Shown here piece by piece: positions 22,704 through 29,310 of a stretch of DNA of 29,310 bases. The notes beneath the pieces are model-generated. The model saw nothing but the letters and a program-made list of their open reading frames with translations. It was not told the DNA's origin and searched no databases. The first letter of the stretch is position 1. Each line of letters begins with the position of its first letter. A program made the translations under genes and the position numbers. Source of the stretch: DATMQA01 sp035566895 (GTDB lineage: Bacteria; Verrucomicrobiota; Verrucomicrobiia; Limisphaerales; UBA8199); the NCBI GenBank assembly GCA_035566895.1, contig DATMQA010000189.1, positions 1 to 29,310 of the forward strand, given 5' to 3'.

Positions 22704-23531
22704 ATGCCGAGGAGAAACTCGCCCCACACGCTGGTTGTCGGAGGCACGCGCGGCATCGGCCGCGAGGTGGTCGTGGCATTCGCCGACGCCGGCCACGTTG
22801 TTTCCGTTGTTGGCCAGCACGATACAGGCGACGGTTGGCCAAAGCAAGTTCGGGTCTGGCGCACCGACCTCGCGCGGGCCGCGGCCCTGCCCGGCCTGGT
22901 CCAGGAAATCTTCAAGGTGAATGGGCCGTTCCAGAGCCTCGTCTTTCTCCAGCGTTTCCGAGGGGAGGGCGACTCATGGCAAAGGGAGTTGGATGTGTCG
23001 CTTACGGCCACACGGCTGATGATTGACTTAACAAGAAATAAGTTCATCTCGCACGAAGGCAAAGCGATTGTTATTCTTGGCTCTGTCGCCGGCCAATTTG
23101 TTGCGGAAGAGCAACCGGTCGGTTATCATGTTGCCAAAGGGGCGTTGCGGCAGTTGATGCGTTACTACGCATGCGCGTTGGGGCCCGCTGGAATTCGAGT
23201 GAATAGCGTCTCGCCCGGAGTCATTCTTAAGCCCGAGGCCGAGAGCTTCTATCGGAAAAACAAGGAACTGGTTGCGCTGTACGAGCGCATCGCGCCATTG
23301 CGTCGCTTCGGCCGGGCTTCAGAAGTCGCGTCGGTCGTGCGCTTCCTCTGCGGCAAGGATGCAGCGTTCATTACCGGCCAGGACATCGTCGTGGACGGCG
23401 GCATTTCGCTGGTATGGCAAGCGAGTTTGGCGCGGCAACTCGTCCCGATTCGTGGCAAAAGACCCCGAGGTTCCGTGGGCCGGCAATCGCCAGCGGGCGC
23501 CAACAACACTCAGCGAAGCACCCGGAGTTAG
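22704..23531 (+). CDS. Short-chain dehydrogenase/reductase, copy B
   Basis: 275 residues from the ATG at 22704 (MPRRNSPHTL), which aligns with the start of copy A; the frame is open back to 22557 inside the C-methyltransferase gene. G-G-T-R-G-I-G at 13-19, Ser127 and Tyr141-x-x-x-Lys145 are present. As in copy A, the N-N-A-G position reads F-L-Q-R-F-R-G-E-G-D-S-W and the tetrad Asn is Ser (V-S-L-T-A-T). The C terminus has a basic extension of about 25 residues after the point where copy A ends. Copy A precedes its C-methyltransferase, whereas copy B follows it. The role is probably reduction of a keto NDP-sugar. Confidence 0.85.
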   Translation: MPRRNSPHTLVVGGTRGIGREVVVAFADAGHVVSVVGQHDTGDGWPKQVRVWRTDLARAAALPGLVQEIFKVNGPFQSLVFLQRFRGEGDSWQRELDVSLTATRLMIDLTRNKFISHEGKAIVILGSVAGQFVAEEQPVGYHVAKGALRQLMRYYACALGPAGIRVNSVSPGVILKPEAESFYRKNKELVALYERIAPLRRFGRASEVASVVRFLCGKDAAFITGQDIVVDGGISLVWQASLARQLVPIRGKRPRGSVGRQSPAGANNTQRSTRS

Positions 23532-23646
23532 CGAGTTTTTGTTTTCGGCGGGTTTGTGGTTTTCTTGTTAGCTTCACTTTGGTTTCTGGGTTTGTTACGG
23601 TTTTCGCTTGACCATTTTAGACAAGGATGTAACTTTTCTCGCCGAG

Positions 23647-24372
23647 ATGAAAAGAGGCTTCACTCTTATTGAGCTCCTCGTCGTGATTGCCATTATCGCG
23701 ATTCTCGCCGCAATGCTGTTGCCGGCACTGTCAGCCGCAAAGGAAAAAGGCCGCCAGATTGCTTGTATGTGCAATCTAAAGCAATTGCAGACTGCGTGGC
23801 TCTCTTACATTGACGAGAATCGCAATGTGTTGCCCGAAAACAAGTCTGATAACAACGGCGCAGGCGCGGCAGCTCTCACGAATTCATGGGTAATCGGCAA
23901 CGCTCCCAGAAGTACCGATCCTGCCGACATACGGAACGGAACGATTTTCCCCTACACCCCCAACGTTTCTGTCTACCGCTGTCCTTCGGACCGATCAACC
24001 ATTATCGGAAGTACCCAGCTTCGCCAGCGGAGCTATTCCATGGATTGCTGTTTGAATGGCGGCCCGTCTGTGTATGTCACGCGTTTCACCCAGATTCCGT
24101 CACCCGTCCTGGTCTTTGTGTTTATTGATGAACATCAGGATACGATTGACGACGCCTTCTTCGGTGTTCAGTGGGCGCCGAGCACTATGTGGGTCAATCT
24201 GCCCTCGGACCGGCATACGCAAGGAGCTAATCTATCGTTCGCGGACGGCCATTGCGTCCGGTTCAAGTGGAAGGCGGCAAAGCCATCCACCCTTGCCAAC
24301 CAACCCGCTTCGAGTGCTGGAGATCTCGACGACCTGAGAAGGCTCCAAGCAGGCTTGCCCCCTCCGCAATAA
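23647..24372 (+). CDS. Type II secretion/type IV-like pseudopilin with H-X9-DG tail
   Basis: 241 residues from the ATG at 23647. The frame is open further to a TTG at 23608, but the short form gives the normal prepilin leader: M-K-R-G then F-T-L-I-E-L-L, with cleavage expected after Gly4 and Glu9 as the conserved +5 residue. One hydrophobic helix follows, then a globular domain with cysteine-containing segments. Near the end, His190 is followed nine residues later by Asp200-Gly201, the H-X9-DG signature of prepilin-processing-associated proteins abundant in Verrucomicrobiota, Planctomycetota and Lentisphaerota. It is the first gene past the sugar locus. The 115 bases before it are T/G-rich and contain no convincing promoter. 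Confidence 0.9.
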   Translation: MKRGFTLIELLVVIAIIAILAAMLLPALSAAKEKGRQIACMCNLKQLQTAWLSYIDENRNVLPENKSDNNGAGAAALTNSWVIGNAPRSTDPADIRNGTIFPYTPNVSVYRCPSDRSTIIGSTQLRQRSYSMDCCLNGGPSVYVTRFTQIPSPVLVFVFIDEHQDTIDDAFFGVQWAPSTMWVNLPSDRHTQGANLSFADGHCVRFKWKAAKPSTLANQPASSAGDLDDLRRLQAGLPPPQ

Positions 24373-24601
24373 TCACCGGGAGAAAATGGGAAAATTCCTC
24401 GAAACCGCCGTTCACCCAGTCTGCTGGAACCAGACGGGACCGAAAACGCTGCCGGACCGTCGCCAATTGGAAAGGGCGCGCTGACGACTTGGTCTTGATT
24501 ATTCGCAAAGGTGCCAACCAGTCCGATATGGAAGGTGGAATGTTTGACGGAAGACCCCATTTGTGAGATGCTGGGTGTCAAAATCGGGCGCCTAACATCG
24601 A

Positions 24602-24820
24602 ATGAAAGCTCAAGCCTGCGTCGTGTTCACGTTGATTGAACTGCTGCGCGCCGTCGCCGTCCTCGCCGCATTGGCTGCGATGCTGCAAGCAGCACCAGCG
24701 GGTACCACGAAAAATATCCTTCTCGAACGTTCACTGGCTGGACCGGTTGCCCGTCAGATCGTAAAGGAGGAGCAGGCATGGTGCGCTCGCCCCGTTTGCA
24801 TCGACTGCACCTCCTGTTGA
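24602..24820 (+). pseudogene. Degenerate remnant of a second pseudopilin
   Basis: A 72-codon frame begins M-K-A-Q-A-C-V-V then F-T-L-I-E-L-L, followed by an Ala/Leu-rich helix, which is the N terminus of a pseudopilin. The Gly expected before Phe is Val, so processing would fail, and after about residue 32 the sequence has no pilin character and stops. The intact relative lies 230 bases upstream. The gap between them (24373-24601) shows no supported gene. It could still be expressed as a small protein, but decay is the simpler reading. Confidence 0.5.
24763..24770 (+). promoter_or_regulatory. Strong Shine-Dalgarno AAAGGAGG deciding the glycosyltransferase start
   Basis: A full AAAGGAGG stands seven bases before the ATG at 24778, while the alternative ATG at 24841 has no comparable site. 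Most other genes in the window lack such a strong signal, so it is notable and favours the longer protein. Confidence 0.6.
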
Positions 24821-25809
24821 GCCTGGGCTCACCCGTTCTAATGACCGAGCCACGCATCTCCGTCGTTATCCCAAACTTCAACCACGCACGCTTCCTGCCG
24901 CGCTGCCTGGATGCGCAGCTCAATCAGCCGGTCTTGCCGTATGAAATCATCGTCGTGGATGATGGTTCTACCGACAATAGCCTTGAGGTCCTACGAGAGT
25001 ACGAAAAGCGCAGGCCGGTGATACGGGTCTGCCCGAACGAACGGAATCTGGGGACCAACCAGACCATCAACCGCGGCCTGGAGCTCGCTCGGGGCGACTA
25101 TGTTGGTTTCCACGCGGCGGATGATGAGGTCAGGCCGGGAATCTACGAGCATTTTACCCGCCTGCTACGCGCCCACCCGGAGGCCGGTGCCGCCAGCGGC
25201 ATGTGCGAATGGCGGTGTACCTCCACTGGGCAGAACTGGTACATCGGCGGCCGAATGCCAAATCAACCTTCCTACCTTTCCCCGGACCAGATGGTGGCCT
25301 TGGGCCAGAGTGGTCGATTGGCGATCTGCAGCCAAAACGCGGTATTCAAAAAGTCCGCCCTGCTGGAGGCGGATGGCTACATCCCGGAATTGAGATGGTT
25401 CGCGGATTGGTATTGCGCTTATGTCGTAGGGTTTCGTTATGGAATGTGCCATGTGCCCGAGGTGCTTTCGAATTTTTATTTATACCCCCAATCCTACTTT
25501 AATGCCGATGCCAGCGCCCGAGGTCAGCGGCGCGCGGTGATGAGACGACTTTTGGAAGTCCTCGAAAGCGAGAAGTTCGCCGATGTTGCACGTCCAATTG
25601 GGAGGAGCGGCCTGCTGGGCGAATTCGGTTGGTCTATGGCGCGTGTGGCCGCCAGCGACTCCCGACATCGGCGTTTTCTCACACCCGCGTTCATCCGGTA
25701 TGTGGGCCGGCGCTCGGCGCAAGTGTTCGGAAGGCGGTTTTTTCCGGACTGGCTGGCAAGATGGTGCTTGAAAGTGTTCTATGGGCGTCGCTCTCTTACT
25801 GAGATCTAA
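24778..25809 (+). CDS. Family 2 glycosyltransferase (GT-A), copy B
   Basis: 343 residues from the ATG served by the strong Shine-Dalgarno, or 322 from the ATG at 24841, where similarity to copy A begins. Motifs in the long numbering are S-V-V-I-P-N-F-N-H at 28-36, V-V-D-D-G-S-T-D-N-S at 59-68 and A-A-D-D-E at 113-117. P-S-Y-L-S-P-D, E-L-R-W-F-A-D-W and F-F-P-D-W-L-A-R-W-C-L match copy A (18271). Identity by eye is moderate, with the same domain order and length. It is separated from the rest of the sugar locus by the pseudopilin genes. Its 3' end overlaps the convergent LamG/Ig gene by 14 bases. It probably adds one sugar to the same or a related glycan. Confidence 0.88.
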   Translation: MVRSPRLHRLHLLLSLGSPVLMTEPRISVVIPNFNHARFLPRCLDAQLNQPVLPYEIIVVDDGSTDNSLEVLREYEKRRPVIRVCPNERNLGTNQTINRGLELARGDYVGFHAADDEVRPGIYEHFTRLLRAHPEAGAASGMCEWRCTSTGQNWYIGGRMPNQPSYLSPDQMVALGQSGRLAICSQNAVFKKSALLEADGYIPELRWFADWYCAYVVGFRYGMCHVPEVLSNFYLYPQSYFNADASARGQRRAVMRRLLEVLESEKFADVARPIGRSGLLGEFGWSMARVAASDSRHRRFLTPAFIRYVGRRSAQVFGRRFFPDWLARWCLKVFYGRRSLTEI

Positions 25810-28800
25810 GCCGATAGAAATTGTTTCCGCTCGTGGCAGGTGCCGTCAGGGAAATATTAGTAGCGCTCCGGACGAAGCTATTCGTGCCTAACGCCGTCCA
25901 AGCCACCGGGGGAGAGAGGTTTGTGGTACTCAGCACCAGGAAATTTGAAAAGGAGACGGGCCAGGAGAGGACAATGTTCTGGCCGGATCTACCGGCAAGT
26001 AGAGGCGGGAACGGTGGGTAGGAAAGAACGACATTGTCGATCTCTAAAAACCCCGGACCAGTAAATGACTCGGGAATAGTCGCATCAAAGCTGATGCGGA
26101 TGGCGAGGTTGGAAAAGGCTGATAAATCCAGCGACGCGCTCTGATTCCCAGTGTCATAGTTCGCCGTTCCGGGAGCAGCGGTCAGCAGCGTGTTGGTTTG
26201 CAGCCCGGGACCGCCGCCGAAGGACTCAATGGTCACTCCGAAAGTGCGGGGTTTGGTCGAACCGCTGTAATTTTGCATATCCCATGCGGCGCGGTAGGTG
26301 AACGTTAGAGTCGTTGGACTCGCAGGCAGCACCACATCGACGGCGGCCCGAATGCGTCCTGGCCCGTTTCCATCGAACCCCTCAATGAGACAAAAATTGC
26401 CATCGGTCGGCGCTGCGGAGAAAAACCCGTAGCCTGAGTTATACCCTGCGCCTCGCACGGCCAGCGGAGTGAGCGGCGACGAAATATCATTAGTCACCCA
26501 ACCGGAAAAGTCGCCCGTCTCGAAGCTGCCGTTTGCCAGCAGCGGGGCCGAACGAACTGACAAAGTCGCGTTCGTGCTGCTGATGGGGCCGGCGGCGTTC
26601 GAGGCAGTCAGGCTGTAAGCGCCGGCATCAAAAAGCGTCGCACCATTTATTGTCAGGCTCGAGTTAGTGGCTTTAGTAATGGCCGCCCCGTTTGCATACC
26701 ATTGGTAAATGACAGGCCTACTACCCGCAACGGCGCTGGCAAGAGTGGCAGTCCCGCCGACCGTAACTGTTTGATTGGTCGGCTGCCTGAGCCAGGACAA
26801 GGGATAGCCACATTTTCCCTGGGCCGTCGCGTAATAGAGAGCTTGTATCTCACTTGCCGAAAGGGGACGGTTGTAAAGGCTGACTTCATCGATCGCGCCG
26901 AGGAAACTGTTTCCGAGGTTGTCTGAACGTACGCCAACAGCCAGTTGGGTCGAAAAGAAATAGGTCGTGTTATAGGGAGGTACCGAATAAGGCACCCCGT
27001 CGATGAAGAACGTTACATTGGTCCCGGATTTAGTGACCGCCACATGATGAAAATTGGTATCGGTTATGGGCGTGGTTACCGTGACATTGTCGATCCCAAT
27101 CTTGCTCAGGAACATCAAACCATTGTCGAGCATCCCAAGGGCGTATCCCCCGGAACCGTAGCCAAAGAGTTCAGCAACACCACTGCTTGTAGAAGCCTTT
27201 AAGGCGCTGCTGCGTTTGATCCAAGCTTCTATTGTGAAATCTTGTATTTGGTATGCAGGCATGTTCCCAACAAGGACACCACTACCGCTGCCGTTGAGAC
27301 TGAACGCCTGACCCACTTTGCCTGGGACATAGGCGACGCTGCCCACCAGGGTTCCGTTACTGCCTGTGACGGCGTCCACTGGAGAACCTTCCGCCTGCCA
27401 CCAACCCAGCAGACCCGTCGGAGCAGCCGTGCATAGCGCATTGGTGATTGTCAACGTGGCAACCGAACTGGTAACTGCCCCGGACGCATTTGAAACCACC
27501 GCCGCATAGCTTCCTGCGTTAGTGCTCTGGACGTTGAAGAGGCTCAGATTAGCATTGGTGGCGCCGGCAAAGTTTGTGCCGCCGAGCCTCCACTGATAGG
27601 CAAGTGGGCCGACGCCAGTAGCCATCAAGACGAAAGTCGCATTAGCCCCCACAGGAAGGCTTTGGTTTGTGGGCTGAGTGGTTATCATGGGTGGCATGTT
27701 GAGTACCAGGAGTGCCGGCGCACTGGTCACGGCACCATAAGTGTTTGTGACAACGACCGTGTAAGGCCCGGTGTTGGCCACGTGACAATTGGTTATAACC
27801 AGGGAATAGTGGCTTGCTCCTGGAAGGTTGGTTCCGTTGAACTGCCACTGGAAAGTCAGGGGGGGAGTTCCGGAAGCCCCAACCAGGAAAACCGCCGTGG
27901 CGCCAGGGAAGTTCGTGACGCTTTGCGGCTGGTCATTAATGGTCGGTGGAGATTGCAGCGTCAGTGTCGCGACATCACTAGTTATTGCCCCATAGGCGTT
28001 AGTAACAATGACCTGGTAGCTGCCCTGGCTGGGAATTTGGACATTCGTCAGGCTTAGAATGTAATTGGTGGTGCCCACTTGGTTCGTGCCGTGAAATTGC
28101 CACTGGTAAGCCAAAGGCCCGCTTCCCCCGGCTGACACGGTAAATTTGACCGTATTTCCAGCCGTAGCGATTTGGTTTGTCGGTTGCACAAAAATCACCG
28201 GCGGTGTGGGGCCCGCACACTTACCCGCGGTGCCGGCGTTGTAAATTAATTGAATCTCGCCCGGCGACAGTGCTCGATTATAGATGCTTAGTTCGTCGAT
28301 CGCGCCCATAAAGGAATTCGCGAAATTGCCCCCGAGCGCGCCAATCGCCGGAGGTCCATTGAATACAAAGCCCGGATCGTAAGAAGGGGTTGGTTCAGCA
28401 ATGCCATCGATATAGATGACAACATTAGTGCCGACCTTGGTCACGGCGAGGTGGTGGAAGTTGCCAGTGTCGGTTACCTGCGTTGTGGAGTACACCGCGC
28501 TGGAGCCGATCTTTGTCAGGTAAACCGTTCCATCAGGATTCATGCCCAACCCGTAGCCACCGGGCGTGTAATGAAAAATGGCTCCAGGGTTGCCACCTCC
28601 AAGCCAGGAAACGTCAGTCGCGCTGTATCGCATAACCCATACCTCGATGCTAAAGTCCTGCAATCTCAGGGCGGCGCTGTTGCTCAAAGCAATTCCGCTG
28701 CTGACTGCGTTGATGCTGAACGCCGAGCCGACCTCCCCATTGGTATAGCCGACGCTGCCTGCCAGCGTGCCGTTATTTCCGCCCACTAGGTCGTTCGTCG

Positions 28801-28948
28801 TGTTTTCAGCGGGCCACCAGCCGACCAGGCCAGCCGGAGGCGGAACACATGTTTGCGCCGGCGCTTCACAAGTGCCAAATAACGACACGGCGACGGCCAA
28901 GGGTGCGAGCAGTCCGTTTCTGAGAGCCGGTTTGTTAATGGTAATCAT
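25796..28948 (-). CDS. Secreted LamG/Ig-like multidomain protein
   Basis: 1050 residues. A signal peptide at 1-31 has a basic start, a hydrophobic core and an A-P-A cleavage site. Domains in order: LamG/concanavalin-like domain (about 40-244, G-W-W-P-A-E to A-G-K-C), three Ig-like domains (about 248-332, 334-416 and 418-502, each with Y-Q-W or F-Q-W and a G-x-Y segment), a second LamG domain (about 511-713, clearly a copy of the first, G-W-W-Q-A-E to Q-G-K-C), a fourth Ig-like domain (715-798), a jelly-roll-like region starting N-G-S-F-E-T-G-D-F-S-G-W (803-980) and a tail ending N-N-F-Y-R-L-R-S-Q. This layout is common for large extracellular proteins of Verrucomicrobiota, probably glycan binding or adhesion; no catalytic site was recognised. 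It is convergent with the glycosyltransferase and divergent from the gene at 29145. Confidence 0.9.
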   Translation of the reverse strand: MITINKPALRNGLLAPLAVAVSLFGTCEAPAQTCVPPPAGLVGWWPAENTTNDLVGGNNGTLAGSVGYTNGEVGSAFSINAVSSGIALSNSAALRLQDFSIEVWVMRYSATDVSWLGGGNPGAIFHYTPGGYGLGMNPDGTVYLTKIGSSAVYSTTQVTDTGNFHHLAVTKVGTNVVIYIDGIAEPTPSYDPGFVFNGPPAIGALGGNFANSFMGAIDELSIYNRALSPGEIQLIYNAGTAGKCAGPTPPVIFVQPTNQIATAGNTVKFTVSAGGSGPLAYQWQFHGTNQVGTTNYILSLTNVQIPSQGSYQVIVTNAYGAITSDVATLTLQSPPTINDQPQSVTNFPGATAVFLVGASGTPPLTFQWQFNGTNLPGASHYSLVITNCHVANTGPYTVVVTNTYGAVTSAPALLVLNMPPMITTQPTNQSLPVGANATFVLMATGVGPLAYQWRLGGTNFAGATNANLSLFNVQSTNAGSYAAVVSNASGAVTSSVATLTITNALCTAAPTGLLGWWQAEGSPVDAVTGSNGTLVGSVAYVPGKVGQAFSLNGSGSGVLVGNMPAYQIQDFTIEAWIKRSSALKASTSSGVAELFGYGSGGYALGMLDNGLMFLSKIGIDNVTVTTPITDTNFHHVAVTKSGTNVTFFIDGVPYSVPPYNTTYFFSTQLAVGVRSDNLGNSFLGAIDEVSLYNRPLSASEIQALYYATAQGKCGYPLSWLRQPTNQTVTVGGTATLASAVAGSRPVIYQWYANGAAITKATNSSLTINGATLFDAGAYSLTASNAAGPISSTNATLSVRSAPLLANGSFETGDFSGWVTNDISSPLTPLAVRGAGYNSGYGFFSAAPTDGNFCLIEGFDGNGPGRIRAAVDVVLPASPTTLTFTYRAAWDMQNYSGSTKPRTFGVTIESFGGGPGLQTNTLLTAAPGTANYDTGNQSASLDLSAFSNLAIRISFDATIPESFTGPGFLEIDNVVLSYPPFPPLLAGRSGQNIVLSWPVSFSNFLVLSTTNLSPPVAWTALGTNSFVRSATNISLTAPATSGNNFYRLRSQ

Positions 28949-29059
28949 AAGACATTTTTCAGGATCAGGCCCCTCCGTGGAGCCACCAGTCTCATGTTGA
29001 GTACAACGCCTATATGCGTCAAGTATAAAGACCGACAGGATTTCAGAATTGATTAGCGC

Positions 29060-29087
29060 TTGCAGTCAAGCCTTTTTGTGTGATAAT
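29060..29087 (+). promoter_or_regulatory. Candidate sigma70-type promoter for the right-edge gene
   Basis: TTGCAG (29060-29065) and GATAAT (29082-29087) are 16 bases apart, and the start codon lies about 58 bases further on. The divergent gap 28949-29144 also contains TTGACG on the minus strand, but without a good -10 box, so no promoter is assigned to the LamG/Ig gene. Confidence 0.45.
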
Positions 29088-29144
29088 CTCCTTCCCGTTG
29101 GCGCTAAGGGTTTCTTTGATCGTCTTTAGTACCGCCATTACTTT

Positions 29145-29310
29145 ATGAAAACCAAGTGCCTGTTTCTGGCCATCGCTTTGGCCGCCGTTGGCCTGGCGAT
29201 TTCGCTGCCGCGAGGCCTCTGCCAGACCGTCGGATACATCCCCGTGCCTATCTCGACTGGTTACAACTTTGTGGCCAACCAGTTCGATGCGGGCAACAAC
29301 ACCCTGACGA
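29145..29310 (+). CDS. Secreted protein, N-terminal fragment (cut by window edge)
   Basis: 55 codons are present. A signal peptide is evident: M-K-T-K, a hydrophobic core, then a likely cleavage around L-C-Q. The mature start T-V-G-Y-I-P-V-P-I-S-T-G-Y-N-F-V-A-N-Q resembles short repeats seen at the N terminus of many secreted Verrucomicrobiota proteins (V-G-Y then hydrophobic then G-x-x-x-x-A-N). Function unknown. A promoter is predicted upstream. Confidence 0.7.
   Translation, partial: MKTKCLFLAIALAAVGLAISLPRGLCQTVGYIPVPISTGYNFVANQFDAGNNTLT

Noticed and set aside
23608..23646. TTG start giving a longer pseudopilin
   Set aside because: It would place 13 residues before the short basic prepilin leader M-K-R-G, which is complete from 23647.
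24252..24566. Small coding frame in the gap after the pseudopilin
   Set aside because: It overlaps the pseudopilin in another frame, has no ribosome site and no recognisable motif.

Overview
The window is a high-GC bacterial chromosome segment. It most resembles the phylum Verrucomicrobiota (a Pedosphaera/Limisphaerales-type genome), for three reasons: a pseudopilin with an H-X9-DG tail, a large secreted LamG/Ig-like protein ending in an N-F-Y-R-L type tail, and several intergenic heptamer-repeat arrays. This placement is an inference from protein style; no marker gene such as rRNA is present.

Layout. The left flank (1-1745) holds housekeeping genes: the 5' part of biosynthetic arginine decarboxylase (speA, minus strand) and a Nif3-like protein, separated by a 26-unit heptamer array. 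At 1778-4798 (minus) lies a giant YfhO-like membrane protein with an unexpected polysaccharide-export (Wza-type) domain in one of its loops. From 5043 to 23531 every gene is on the plus strand and belongs to a surface-polysaccharide or nucleotide-sugar locus. It contains a methyltransferase, a domain-swapped HldE-like kinase/nucleotidyltransferase, an NAD-dependent epimerase, a HAD phosphatase, an APH-type kinase, a split transketolase, a second methyltransferase, a zinc-type dehydrogenase, an acyltransferase, a WbuC cupin, two SDRs, two TylC3/NovU-like C-methyltransferases plus a divergent relative, a second epimerase and a family-2 glycosyltransferase. From 9093 to 21367 the genes abut or overlap (GTGA, ATGA, TAATG junctions), which suggests one co-transcribed unit. 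From 23532 on the character changes: an intact pseudopilin, a pseudopilin relic, a second glycosyltransferase, then a convergent LamG/Ig secreted protein and the start of another secreted protein at the right edge.

How the genes may work together (inference). The kinase/nucleotidyltransferase, epimerase, HAD phosphatase and second kinase parallel the steps of NDP-heptose synthesis. The dedicated transketolase pair could supply or extend the ketose phosphate precursor. The C-methyltransferases and SDR reductases would then build branched-chain sugars on nucleotide carriers, and the glycosyltransferases and acyltransferase would assemble and decorate the glycan. An SDR/C-methyltransferase/glycosyltransferase set occurs twice in the locus as diverged paralogues with rearranged order.

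The most unusual observations are the polysaccharide-export domain inside the YfhO-like protein, the heptose-like pathway with reversed HldE domain order and its own split transketolase, the duplicated branched-sugar module with an SDR subtype lacking the usual N-N-A-G motif, and low-complexity tandem repeats. These occupy three intergenic spacers as inverted arms, and a 9-bp repeat of similar character has entered the coding region of the APH-type kinase. No tRNA, rRNA, CRISPR array, transposase or origin was seen.
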